40,586 nucleotides of DNA from positions 1 through 40,586 of the forward strand of contig NW_026971254.1 of NCBI RefSeq assembly GCF_963678635.1. The letters are read 5' to 3'. Positions 1 through 10,176 of the stretch are shown here, in pieces. Position 1 is the first letter of the stretch. Each line of letters begins with the position of its first letter. A model generated the notes under the pieces. That model worked only from the letters and a program-made list of their open reading frames with translations, searched no databases and was not told the origin of the DNA. The position numbers and the translations under genes were made by a program. The stretch is from Symsagittifera roscoffensis (lineage: Eukaryota > Xenacoelomorpha > Acoela > Convolutidae).

Positions 1-1253
1 AAAAGCCCTCCTCTACTCGTTACATTTGAAAATGCGTTCACCCAAAAAATTGGTCCATCTTATTCACCTGATGGTCCTATGCTCGAATTTGAAGTTTTAG
101 GAGATAGAAACAACTTTATCGATCTTCAACGAACTCGCTTGGAGATTGTAGCACGCGTTGTTCAAAATAATGGTAATGTACTGCGAACTCATGCTACAGA
201 GGCAGCACAACGAGACACCCCATATTTGGTTAACAATCCACTTTCATCTTTATTTTCCGAATGCACAATGTCCTTGAATGGAGAAAAAATTTCAACAACC
301 AATGCCAATTTTGCCCATAAGAGTTTCATTGAGACCGAATTTTCACATGGTAATGATGCAAAGAAAACATGGCTTGCTTGTCAAGGTTATTATTATGAAG
401 ATAATCCATCAGGTGCTAATGGGCGAGCTGAAGATGTCGCTGAACGTAAACGAATCGTAGCTGCATCAACCGAATTCCGTTTATTTGGTAAAATTGCTTG
501 TGATTTTTTATCATGTGACAAACATCTTATCAGCGGTGTTACAATAAGACTTTCTCTGAGACGATCTCCTAATGACTTTGTTATCATGCCTGAGCATAGC
601 GATAAACATTACCGTGTTGAAATCACTGAGGCTAACCTATATGTGCGCAAAATGACAGTAACCGATTTTGTGCTATCGTCGATAGAAAAAACTCTGTTGA
701 AAACACCCGCAATATACAATTATATTGAAATTTACCGAGAACTTTTTTGGCCAGAACTGGTGTGCAAAGCTGGCGACAAGAAGACGTTTTTGCCAAAGAG
801 CCAGTTCGTCGAATGATTTTAGCAATGAGCTCGAATACAGCATACCTGGGAATTAACCGAACAAACCCGTTTCATTATCAAAAATATCAGCTGAATGAAA
901 TCATTGTTTACCGAAACGGTCTGCCCATTGCAGGAACTCCTGTGTCAACGACTGATAACAAAAGAATATACTATAACACATTGGAAGCTCTAGACTTTGT
1001 TTTCAACAATAGTCATGGAATCAGTTTGGCTAATTATCACAATCATTATATTATGGCATTTGATCTCACATCTACTCAGGAGGCTTCACATGACTTTATT
1101 CATCCTGAATTGACCAATTGCACCATTTCAGTAGAACTGAAGTTTGATGCACCGCTAGGAGGAAATGTAGAGTTACTTTTCATGGGAGAGCGTGCATCAA
1201 CAGTTTACGTGCGTTCCGATAGAAAAATAGCTAAAAACACTCTAATGAGTTGA
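1..1253 (+). pseudogene. Polinton double-jelly-roll major capsid protein, 5'-truncated, one frameshift
   Basis: The frame is open from base 1, so the gene begins left of the window. The first part runs in frame 1 to about 740; the rest runs in frame 3 to a TGA at 1251-1253. The family is the Polinton/adintovirus hexon-like capsid protein, often annotated in animal genomes as an F54H12.2-like protein. Hallmarks seen: the early stretch EFEVLGDRNNFIDL, then NPLSSLFSECTMSLNG, a middle FLLS-type strand region around ISGVTIRLSLRRSP, and in the second frame NRTNPFHYQKYQLN and YIMAFDLT. The frame changes at or near a run of six T (743-748), consistent with a one-base indel by decay or sequencing error. 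The protein would form the icosahedral shell of a virus-like particle. The protease gene follows after 13 bp on the same strand, the usual morphogenesis gene cluster. Family assignment is from recognition of these motifs; no search was run. Confidence 0.82.
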
Positions 1254-1266
1254 CTCGGTAAAAAAA

Positions 1267-1704
1267 ATGGACAATTTACAGATTACTGAGCTTATTCACC
1301 GATGCAAGCATTTGAAACATCGATTTTGTGGCATTTTTCCCGCTAACTTAGCATTTAATACAATATTGAAACGTGAAAATACTTTCATGATAGTGAACGC
1401 ATCAAACTCAGACCAGCCAGGAACTCATTGGTTACTGTTTGCTCAAGCTGGTGGTCAAATCTTTTTTGCAGATCCTCTTGGACGAAGCCTACACAACTAT
1501 CCACATGTATACAAGAATATGAGACGTTCTATCCATGAGGGAAACCAAATACTGATGAATAAGCCAATCCAATCAGCTAACTCTGTCTTGTGCGGACTTT
1601 ATTGTATTTATGTTGCTCATGTTATAATTTCATCTAAATTTCCTATAGGTTTCAAGGTTAACGACCATGACATGATGCGTTTTGCTAAACATATGATGTT
1701 ATAA
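1267..1704 (+). CDS. Adenain-type cysteine protease (Polinton PRO, peptidase family C5-like)
   Basis: This is a 145-residue uninterrupted ORF from ATG, 13 bp after the capsid stop. It matches the adenovirus-type maturation protease carried by Polintons. Candidate catalytic residues are His54 in GTHWLLF, Asp69 in FFADPLG (a Glu/Asp position in the family), Gln102 as oxyanion residue, and Cys109 in SVLCGLYCIY. In the known family it cleaves capsid precursors during particle maturation. It is shorter than adenovirus protease (about 200 residues) but in the range of Polinton versions. It is the only one of the element's recognisable enzymes with no break in this window. AAAAAA just before the ATG gives no special start context. 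Whether it is expressed cannot be told. Confidence 0.85.
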   Translation: MDNLQITELIHRCKHLKHRFCGIFPANLAFNTILKRENTFMIVNASNSDQPGTHWLLFAQAGGQIFFADPLGRSLHNYPHVYKNMRRSIHEGNQILMNKPIQSANSVLCGLYCIYVAHVIISSKFPIGFKVNDHDMMRFAKHMML

Positions 1705-1820
1705 CTTTGTGATACTGATGCATTTCTTTGATGATTTATAATTTATTTTTAAGAAAAAACAGGTTTTATGGTTGCTAGAACACTTGCCTCTGGCGTTATC
1801 GCAGGCTCTAAAAACCGTTT

Positions 1821-2461
1821 TCAGAATTTAATTTTTTTTTCTATTATAAATTTAACAAACAAAGTATTTGAATCAATCTCTAAACGACCATACCCACTCA
1901 AAATGATATCAATAATTTTAGAGAACTCGGCGGCATTATCACCATTCAAAATATTAATGAAACGTTCAATTGTTACATTAGTGATTAAATCAGTTTGAGT
2001 TTGAATGGATCGAGTTTGTGAAGCAAAGCAAACTTGTGGCAATCTTCTTCGTAGAGAAGCACCTCCAATGTCAGTTCAGTTGAGTTGTTAATAGAATTGT
2101 TGTAGTTGACAGCAATTTTTAATTTTTCCATCAGGGGTCCCGATAGGTGAAGTTTACTGCAACCCAATATTAGATGCTTGAAAGATGAGAGTAGACAAGG
2201 TACAACGAAAGTGGTTGAGGTCATCTTTTTCACTACGTCGACACAATCCTTGGTTACTTCGATGAGAACATGGATGTGGGGATGGTCATTGTCGAGCAAT
2301 TGGGCGCAAGACTCGTTCTGAATTGAGTGGGTTGCAAATGCAAAATTTGTGTTTAGAGGGAGTTGTGAGGCGTCGGGTTCGTTGTTCAGAATAAAAAATT
2401 TAAAATTCTTTCGAAACTTTTTAAAAAATTCAGGCGACTGCTCATACATTGCTTCAACCAT
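1821..2461 (-). pseudogene. Unrecognised Polinton-borne protein with an HUH-like motif, probably frameshifted
   Basis: From the ATG at 2461 an ORF of 158 residues ends at 1985. A second frame carries on as protein-like sequence (SKIIDIILSGYGRLEIDSNT) to 1821, so the original protein was probably about 210 residues with a frameshift near 2000-2040. I do not recognise the family. A visible point is H60-P-H-I-H-V-L-I-E, a hydrophobic strand with the pattern H-hydrophobic-H. It lies about 40 residues after FKFFILNN, which loosely recalls the order of motifs I and II in HUH replication initiators. No convincing YxxK motif follows (Tyr120 is the nearest Tyr), so an endonuclease role is only a guess. 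It lies head to tail with the PC4-like gene on the same strand and opposite to the protease gene. Confidence 0.5.
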
Positions 2462-2504
2462 TCTGCTGGTTAAATCAAATTATTCAAACGTTTTTTTTTC
2501 TTTT

Positions 2505-2939
2505 TCAGGCAACTCTACACTTTTTATTATTCGAGTATTCATCATCCGCATCGTTTTCATCGCCACTTTCAGCACATTCTTTTTTGGGAGGGACTGATCG
2601 TTTTGACGTGTATCGTCTTTTATGATGTTTATCATTTACAGCCGAGGAGGATAAGGAGGAGGAGGAAGAAGATGAAGTCTTTTCACCAGTTTGTTTTTCA
2701 ACTAATTTTTTAATCTTTGTATAATTATCTGCCAAACAATCAAATTCTCTTGTAGTTAAGGTCACTGCTTGATAACATTTAAATACACCATCTTCATTCT
2801 TTTTATATAACTTAACTGTGATATATGTACCCGTTTTGTCAAAAGTTTTCGTTCCAACCCGTACAATGCGTTTTTCTCCCGAAGATATATCTTGAAAATC
2901 ATCGTAAAAGTCTTCATCATTTTCTAGCGACGAGTACAT
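2505..2939 (-). CDS. PC4/p15-like single-strand DNA-binding protein, putative
   Basis: The ATG at 2939 gives 144 residues; the longer reading to 3026 would need a TTG start, so I reject it. The N-terminus is acidic (ENDEDFYDDFQD). Residues about 28-82 alternate beta-like strands and a helix: VGTKTFDKTGTYITVKLY, then a turn with NEDG, then AVTLTTREFDCLADNYTKIKK. That order (strand, strand, basic turn, 'x-L-T-x-x-E-F' helix) resembles the PC4 transcriptional coactivator fold, which binds single-stranded DNA as a dimer. Next come a serine run (about 89-99), a basic patch HHKRRYTSKR and an acidic tail. It is 43 bp upstream of the HUH-motif gene, probably co-transcribed, and diverges from the + strand gene at 3643. 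The PC4 call is from pattern only. Confidence 0.45.
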   Translation of the reverse strand: MYSSLENDEDFYDDFQDISSGEKRIVRVGTKTFDKTGTYITVKLYKKNEDGVFKCYQAVTLTTREFDCLADNYTKIKKLVEKQTGEKTSSSSSSSLSSSAVNDKHHKRRYTSKRSVPPKKECAESGDENDADDEYSNNKKCRVA

Positions 2940-3642
2940 AGTGGTGGTGGTAACGGTAGTGACTTGTTGGTTCAACTGTTTAATGATAGAATGAAATGAA
3001 TAATGAATTGGATAGAAGATAAACAAATATCTGTGGATTTACTTTTATGGCGCCCCTTCAGCCTATAGCGGGAGAATTTAATTAGTTTTTGCAATTGGAT
3101 TTTTATAAGATAAAAGCGTGTTTATTGCATCTGTCATTCTGTCTGGAAAGCACTTGAATGGGTCATAAATCTCAGTTAATGTTATATGTCGGCATACATG
3201 TACTCACTTTGAAGTGGAGACCTTTAAAGCCCCTCGTCCGGGGGACATAAAAAAAGGCGTCATGCACTCTATTTGAAGTAGAAATAGCAATTGCTTGCAT
3301 CTGTCTGGCAAATTCCCGTTTTAGCTCATAAATCTCAACGTTTGTACCCTGGCGGCATGCATGTTATCTCTTTGAAGTGTAAAATTTTTGTCATTTTGTG
3401 CTTAGGGTATCATAAAAAGGCGCCATGCTGTTTCTTTGAAGTATAGATTTTCAAAGCGTTCACATTTCTACTTTAATTGCAAAAGCCCTGAAAGCATATT
3501 AAAATTTCACAAAACCAGATTTATGGTAATTGGCTAAATCTTAGACCACCAGCAATAAAAAACTAAAAGTGGTAGGTCAAACTAAGTCTACTCACTATTT
3601 TTATTCAATCTCTCAAAATCAGTCAATACAAAATTTTCAACG
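2940..3642. promoter_or_regulatory. Divergent intergenic promoter region with a tandem duplication
   Basis: About 700 bp separate the ATG of the - strand PC4-like gene from the ATG of the + strand gene, so both promoters should lie here. The segment holds a degenerate tandem repeat (next entry) whose unit contains a recurring TTTGAAGTR box. No open frame of note is present. Confidence 0.5.
3125..3450. repeat. Two-copy tandem repeat, period about 163 bp, with four TTTGAAGTR boxes
   Basis: Matching landmarks recur at a constant offset: CTGTCTGG at 3139 and 3301, TCATAAATCTCA at 3163 and 3326, TTTGAAGTG at 3208 and 3371, TTTGAAGTA at 3272 and 3435. Within each unit the TTTGAAGTR box occurs twice, 64 bp apart, each preceded by a GGCRYCATGC-like box (for example 3256 and 3351). 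The copies have diverged considerably, so the duplication is old. It sits between two divergent Polinton genes and may be a promoter/enhancer array. Confidence 0.7.
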
Positions 3643-4311
3643 ATGGCAACTCCACTGCAAATCATTTCAATCAATTCTCTTGAAAGAGCTATATTATACC
3701 AAACTTATACCAGAGATTCTATCGTAGTGGTTCAACAGGAACGGAAAATGCGTCATCGAAAAACAAGTCCTTTCAACGATCTTGATCCAGGAAGCAGAGA
3801 ATTTGATGAATGGGTCACTAAAAACCATATGATGTAGCCCAACTATTTGCTAGATCAAATTGGTATCCTCATACAAAACAGAAAACAGGTCTACGAGAGT
3901 TGCTGTGTGACTGAATCGTATCCTGCGCTGAAGCGCACAGATATTCAAGACCCTACTTGCCTTGATCGTTCACCGAGAAAAATACTGTTTAACTACGATT
4001 GCCAATCGATCCCCTTTTACGAAAATCAGGAAGGATCCATTACAGATTTAGCAGAGCGAGAAAACTACTGGAACATTGAGTCGATTGAATCACCAGATTC
4101 AACAGAGAAAAAAGATGAGGACCAGCAGACGCCCAAAACCCCAATAAAACCGGATATTTTTTCAATCACTCAACAACAGCAGCAGCATACTTCTTCTACT
4201 TCTTCTTCCGGCAATCAAAGTCCCACTGCACCAAACTTAGTGGCTGAAACGCCGCCTATCAATGCTTGCTTTGCGCCGAAAAAGCGCAAACTGCAATTTA
4301 GAGATCTCTGA
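3643..4311 (+). pseudogene. Polinton hypothetical protein with C-terminal NLS, one in-frame stop
   Basis: One reading frame runs from ATG 3643 to TGA 4309-4311 (about 222 codons) with a single TAG at 3835-3837. I do not recognise the product. The N-terminal third is mixed helix-like with many charged residues. The middle is rich in Glu and Asp, and the C-terminal part is low complexity (Gln run, Ser/Thr/Pro). The protein ends PPINACFAPKKRKLQFRDL, a strong SV40-type nuclear localisation signal. The end of the polymerase gene in this element has a related tail (PPIN..F then KKRRKL). The TAG may be decay or read through; the sequence on both sides keeps the same coding character. It diverges from the PC4-like gene. 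Confidence 0.55.
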
Positions 4312-5993
4312 ACACTCAAAAAAAACTTTGTTTCCACCGAGAGTGCACCAGTTTGAGGGTTTATTATTTAGTTTGATAAGTTTTTTATTATTGTGGCTGA
4401 ATCTTTGTTTACGTTTTGCTTATGATTTTTTTTCTAATTTAAAGTTTGCTTTATGTTTTTCAATCAATAGAAAGGAAATAAAAACAAAAGAAAAAATTAA
4501 TAGAAAAAAAAATCAAAATAACTTTAAAAAGTCGGCATAAAAATCTAAAAGTATAAATTTTGATAAATTTCTCGTCAAATCCAACTTAATTATATCAGTT
4601 TTTTTTAATGCTCATTTCGAAAAATCATAAAAAATAAACTGAATACTCTTCCTAAGATTTTATCTCATGATGTTGAAACAAAAAACATAAAAATGTTTTT
4701 GTTATGTTTTTTCATAATAGTTTTCAAAATATAAATATTAACACAGAAAAAGATAAAGAGAGAAAGAGAGAGAGAGAGAGAGAAAGAGAACTGAAGATCC
4801 ATAAACCCCATTATTATCCCTTTTGGGATATAGCTTTTTCAAAAGAAAGCTATTTTTGGATGGGTCCAGCAATTCTGCCGGTTAATCAACCATAGTTACT
4901 TTTGGCTCTTTACACTCTCTGTTTTTGTTTTTTTCCTCTCTCTCTAATATGCCTACAGCCTGGTGAGGTTAGCCAGGACTCTTAGGAGTAGACTTTAGAG
5001 AGTGTATGAGCCAGTATAAAGCCTTATATATAATAAAATTACATGTCTATAACAGATTTCATGTTTAATAATACTCATTTTCAGGTTAAAAAGGTTAAAA
5101 AATTCAAAATATGTTTTTTTTTCTCGATTTTTCAACGTGGGTTACAACCCTGTCCAATAAATCACGACAAATTGATTGGACCAGGTTTCATTGGATTTGG
5201 ACACAAAAAAGTTTTTTTGTAATTTATTTTTTTTTTCACTTCAAGAATATGTACTAAAAATGAAACATCTCAATATTTTGACCCGACATTACAGTGGGGC
5301 AAGCGTTTCAGAGGTTCCTAGTGAATTGCACTGCCGGGTAGTTATTGCCTACTGTACCAAACGGCCCTGCATCAATCTTTTGATGAACTATATGTGAAAT
5401 TTGTCATAGAATACTAATTTATTTGAGAAATGAACAAAATTCTCAACTACCCTTTATCATTTTTGTCAGGTATGTTTGACTTGACTTGATTGGTGGGTCT
5501 TCCTTGCTTGACTTGATAGGTGGGTTACCATTTTGGTTGAAACAAAAAAACTTGGCAAAAAAATTCAAATATATTTTCAATATTTAGTCAAGTTGACTAA
5601 ACAGGGAAGTTGATAATAGCAGTGGGTGTTAACATTCACACACTTTAGGTAAAATAAATAACATTCCCAGGTTGATCCCTTCATGGAATTGTCAGCTACT
5701 CTAACCACAAGTATTTATGCTGTTTAATACAGTTGAGTCATTTACCCAATATCGAATTGACAGTCATTTCAAAAAACCATATAAAGCCCCAAAACTACAA
5801 CCACTTCAAAGCCACTGTTGATTTTATGCTTCACCCACGTAATTGAGTTTAATTAATAGAGCCTTGATCCAAATTTTGTTTTTGAAAAACTTTTCACTTC
5901 TCGCTTTTGCTTTGTCAAAATCAGCTTTGGTAAAACTTGAAAAATTTCTCGAAAAGAATTCTTCTTTCCTGAACACTCAATCTTGAACCAACA
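4312..5993. other. Non-coding gap inside the Polinton, AT-rich with a GA microsatellite
   Basis: About 1.7 kb separates the NLS gene from the polymerase. I see no credible gene. A purine GA-rich tract lies at 4753-4790, and a short pyrimidine CT tract near 4935. A near-duplicate of a CTTGACTTGATxGGTGGGT phrase occurs twice at about 5478-5530. A 73-residue + ORF at 5176-5397 has no features I can name. Part of this gap could be an insertion into the element. Confidence 0.5.
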
Positions 5994-7048
5994 ATGCCTA
6001 AGTGGAAAACAGACACCAGTCATTTGTTCGACCTGCTCGAAAGTCTTTAGTTCACCAAGGAACTTGAGACGACTTGAACAAAATATCCATAAGATATTCG
6101 CAGCCCCACCGCCACCAACTAAATGTGACGAATGTTGAGAATCCTTCAGCTCGCTGGCAGAAGCTAGGGAGCATGTCGAGCTAGCTCACAACGTCTCAAC
6201 TGATAGTCTTTGTATCTACTGTCATACAATATTCCTCTCGGTTGAGAAGTTCCGGCAACATATGTCGAAAAACCATCAACTACCCATTTGGACTCCCGGA
6301 AATGAGGTGGGAACATCATCTGCTCCAACTGAATCTGCGTTTAGGGGAAAGTTAAGACGATACGAGTTGAGCGTTAAGGAGGATGAATTCGATCTGATGA
6401 ATGTAATTATGCGAAAAAAAGAGGAAATTGATGCGTTGATAGACGAAAGAGTGCAGGAAGGACCCTGTAAGTTTCAACTGCATGTGGACGTGAGTATGAT
6501 AAAGTTCTCGAGCGATACAAACGAAACTGGTGACGGGGAGTTACGCCACGAGAAGACAATGTTATATCTGAATTCTAAGATGATCAATGTCTTCTTCAAT
6601 GGAATCGAGAAAGAGACATATTTGGAAATGATTGAGCATATGGTCAATGCCATCAACACGTTCGCTTCTCACGGTAGCGTTGGATTGTGGAGCGCATTGA
6701 AAAGCTGGCTGTAAGTTTTGCAGCATTTTCTCCTATCCGTGCTGGTTCATACATTGACCTTCCCGATTCATTGAAACCGGTGAAACAGCGTTTCACCAAC
6801 ATTAAAACGAGAAACGATCAGAAGTGCTTTCTATACTGCTTTGTGGCCGCGTACCATGATCGATATTCAGAGACCACAACTGCTCTTTATCCTGCTGCCC
6901 AAAGCTACCAACATCGAAACAAACTGAAAAATTACAAGCTCTCCCAAGAACATGTTGTGAAAATTGAAGGCTGGTACGAGATGCCAATGGGACTATATGA
7001 TATTGACCGATTTGAACAACTTAACAACTGTCAAGTCAATGTATTCCG
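5994..7048 (+). pseudogene. DNA polymerase B (protein-primed type), N-terminal zinc-finger region, frameshifted
   Basis: This is the first exon region of the Polinton polymerase. The ATG at 5994 opens a frame that must shift almost at once into frame 1. There three C2H2/C2HC finger-like units follow: CSTCSKVF (6025), CDEC then a TGA stop (about 6125) with H..H, and CIYCHTIF..H..H (about 6214-6270). Frame 1 continues as ordinary coding sequence to 6714. A further one-base frameshift near 6675-6690 moves the gene into frame 0, which carries the N-terminal polymerase region (NDQKCFLYCFVAA and EQLNNCQVNVF) typical of large Polinton/virus PolB proteins. The end at 7048 is a splice donor. Zinc fingers ahead of PolB are common in this family. 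The breaks mean no full protein is made. Confidence 0.75.
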
Positions 7049-7113
7049 GTGAGCATTGATTTTTTTTGACAAAACATTTGTTTAATCATGTATAACACAT
7101 TACGTTCATCCAG
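7049..7113 (+). other. Spliceosomal intron (65 nt) in the Polinton polymerase gene
   Basis: The sequence begins GTGAGC and ends TTCATCCAG. The upstream frame (frame 0) hits a TGA that overlaps the donor. Removing exactly 65 nt joins ...VNVF-R-NPSTQLFVF... in phase 2 and leads straight into the next 1.8-kb open frame. The length is not a multiple of three, so the removal both deletes the stop and corrects the frame. Confidence 0.8.
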
Positions 7114-9671
7114 AAACCCAAGCACTCAATTGTTTGTTTTCATTAGTTACAACGAAGGTGAATTGCTACCTTTGAGAGTGTCCAGCAAATACTCAAGTGA
7201 TCTATGTGTTGACCTACTACTACTCAGCAACGGACAGACTCATCACTATGTGCTGATCACTGATTTGATGAGGGTTGTGGAATATATGCGAAGAAAACTA
7301 CACCGAGACCGAAACCAAATTTGCCGCAAATGCTTCCATACATGTTCATCCATCGATACACTTCAAAGGCAGCAGGAAATGTGCTACCAAGACGAGGGAG
7401 TGGTAATCACTATGCCAAAACCGGGAAAGGACACTCATCGATTCAAAAATTTAACTGCCCGCTGGTATGTACCGAGGGTTATTTACTTTGACCTCAAATC
7501 GCTACTACTACCCGTATACGGACCGCAACCCGACCCCAAAAAATCTAGCACCCAAACACTAGAGATTCATCAACCATGCGGTTACGCTCTGGCCGTTGTT
7601 GAATTTGGGAAGCGTGAAGTTTTAAAGTTTGAACTGAAGAGAGGAGAAAATGTTATGAAGGAATTGATCGCCTCGCTCGAATCCTTGGCGAAACAAATAT
7701 ACCTCGAAAAACGAAAATATTACACGTTCACTGGCACACCAAGTTGCACGCGTGAAGAAGCGCACACTTGTTGGATATGTGAAACAGAATTTGCTGACAA
7801 TGACCAAGTTGTACTTGATCACTGTCACTATACCAACAAGTTCTTGGGGTGGGCGCATAACGAATGCAATATCAATCGAAAAACGGCGAACTATATACCC
7901 GTAATAGCGCATAACTTGACAAACTATGATCTGCATTTCATTATAAAAGCGCTCTCAAATAGTAACCCCGAAAACACTTACTCAGTGATCCCTTCCACTG
8001 AGGAGAAGTATATATCACTCACTATGTCGGTCTATATCAAATCATACACCGATAAAAACGGAAAAATCAAAAAAGTGTATGAAAATCTACGTTTCATAGA
8101 CTCCTATAAATTCATGCTGTCCCCCCTTTCAAAACTCGTCGAATACTTGCCGGAAGAAAAAATTTTCCTACTGGAAAATTACTTTGAAGAACTTGGTTAC
8201 TCATCAGAACAGATAGCATTGCTAAAACAAAAAGGTTTCTATCCGTATTCATACTTTAGTAGTTTTGAAAAGTTTCGAGAAACCCGACTGCCACCTAGAA
8301 AAATGTGGAGCAACACTTTACAGGGAGGGGAAATAAGTGTTTCGAAAAATCAGTACAACCATGCCATTAAAGTTTTCGCCGAAATGAAATGCGCATCACT
8401 AGGCGAGTACCATGATGTATACCTAGCAACGGACGTACTACTACTTGCTTCAGTATTCGAAGCCTTTCGTGAAGTTTGTTACGAAACGTACGGATTAGAT
8501 TGTGCATGCTACTTCACGGCTAGTAACCTCTCGGGCGATGCATTCTTAAAAGTCTGCAATGCAGACCTCAAGTTACTTACTGAAAGGGAGCATTTGAACA
8601 TGGTTCAAAAAATGATACGGGGAGGGATGTCATCGATATATGCACGCCGTTTTTTTAAAGCCAACAACAAATACCTCGAAGACTACAATCCTGAAGAGCC
8701 CTCTAGCTATCTATTGAATATAGACGCTAACAATTTATACGGGGGTATTATAAAACACTGTCCCCTTCCCATCAAAGATTTCTCAATAGTTGAGGAAAGT
8801 CTCGAATATATTTTGCAAACCGACGATAAATCTGAGTGGGGATACATTTTGGAAGTGGATCTCAGTATACCTGAAGAACTTCAAGATTACTTTGCAGACT
8901 ACCCGCTAGCCCCCTAACGTGAAGTTATCGGCACGGATAAACTAAGTAACGAGCAAATACAGATGTTAGGGGAGATGGGGATCAAAACTGGTTCAAACAT
9001 TAGATCCAAAGGAAGGCTACGTTCTGCACTACCTTACATTAAAACTCTATATAGAACTAGGCTTAAGAGTTACCAAATTGATTAAGGTCTTAAAATTTCG
9101 TCAAGGTAGATGGATGGAGCCCTTTGTCGATTTAAACACTCAATTGAGAATGTCAGCGCGCAACAAAATTGAAGAGAACTTTTACAAGCTCATCGTAAAT
9201 TCAGCATTCGGTAAAACTATGGAATCAAAACTAGGACGCAAAAAACTAGAAATTATTAGAAATGAAAGAGAATTGCTTCAAAAAACAGCTTTGAGCACGA
9301 TGAAAAGCTTCCAGATAATCGACGAGGAAGTTGCTACTGTTTGTTTTGCTGTAACGAGTATTTTGTGGGTCAAACCCATGATAATTGGTGCAAGTATTTT
9401 GGATTTGTCGAAAAGATTCATGTCTTACTTTCATTGAACTTTGAACTGCTATACAGTGACACAGATTCGTTTATTTATGCGATAAAAACCGAAGACGTAT
9501 ACGCAGAAAAACTGACCGATAGTTTCGATTTTTCCAACTACCCAAGCGATCACTTCTTATTCAGCAATGTGAATAAGAAGGTTGTATTGAAATTTAAGGA
9601 CGAGGCGGCGGGAAAAATCATTGCAGAATTCATCGCGTTGAAACCAAAGCTCTACTCGTTGAAATAAGCAG
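7114..9671 (+). pseudogene. DNA polymerase B, exonuclease and palm domains, with stops and frameshifts
   Basis: This is the main part of the polymerase. A Cys-rich unit (CRKCFHTC, about 7322) is followed by the exonuclease. Exo I reads YFDLKS at 7484-7501, where the usual D-x-E has K instead of E (codon AAA 7496-7498). An endonuclease-VII-like zinc module CWIC..DHCH..CN lies at about 7768-7880. Exo II is NLTNYDLHFI (about 7913) and Exo III is YLATD (about 8430). Polymerase motif A is DANNLYG (about 8723), motif B is VNSAFGKT (about 9197), and motif C is YSDTDS (about 9452-9469). The first long frame ends with TAA at 8915. Single-base shifts then occur near 8985 and 9430, and a TAA stands at 9665. 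The donor CAG|GTTAGT at 9671/9672 ends the exon. In the family this enzyme replicates the element, usually by protein priming. Confidence 0.88.
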
Positions 9672-10176
9672 GTTAGTATTGAAAAAAAAGCACCTCTCCA
9701 AGCCCCCTCCATTTCTTTACATTGAGGGTTCCCTTCATTGGGGTTTTGGATCTTGTTGGGACCAAATTAATAACTTTTGTTGATCCCTGTCAATTTAAAT
9801 AGACATAAATAGCCCTGAAAGGCTCTGATTCTTCATTTAAAAACTTAAAATGAAGAACCATTCATCATTTAAAATGCTTTAAGCAAATACTCACCACAAA
9901 CGCACTTTTGTAACTTTTGACGTGAACAAATTTAAAATTTTGACATGGAATGATTTTTTGATAATGACACGATTTGGAATTTTTATAATTTGGAATGAAT
10001 TAAGATATTTAAACTTTTTGGAATTGAAAAAATTGGAATGTTATTAGATATTGAGTCTTCAAAATGTTCAAATTTGGGAACCGTTTTCGTTATTAATACT
10101 AGAACTGGGCTTGCGAATTTTTATGGGCTTACAAAGCTAAAATATGTTTATCGGCTAATCTTTGTTCTTCATTTAG
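9672..10176 (+). other. Probable second intron (505 nt) in the polymerase gene
   Basis: The donor is CAG|GTTAGT and the acceptor TTCTTCATTTAG|AT. Splicing joins a phase-1 end (G) to AT, giving one codon, and restores the frame into the polymerase C-terminal segment that begins STSKRSAKGVV. The interval itself is AT-rich with no coding signal. An in-frame TAA sits 4 nt before the donor, which I take as decay. An alternative is a small mobile-element insertion, but the matching phases favour an intron. Confidence 0.6.

Noticed and set aside
2505-3026. Longer N-terminus for the PC4-like protein starting at 3026
   Set aside because: Needs a TTG start; the ATG at 2939 begins the acidic coding-like region and the upstream part overlaps the promoter repeat.
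4753-4790. GA tract as a regulatory GAGA element
   Set aside because: Simple-sequence microsatellite in a non-coding gap; no supporting promoter context.
5176-5397. 73-codon frame in the Polinton gap
   Set aside because: No motif, no conserved pattern and AT-run composition at its start.
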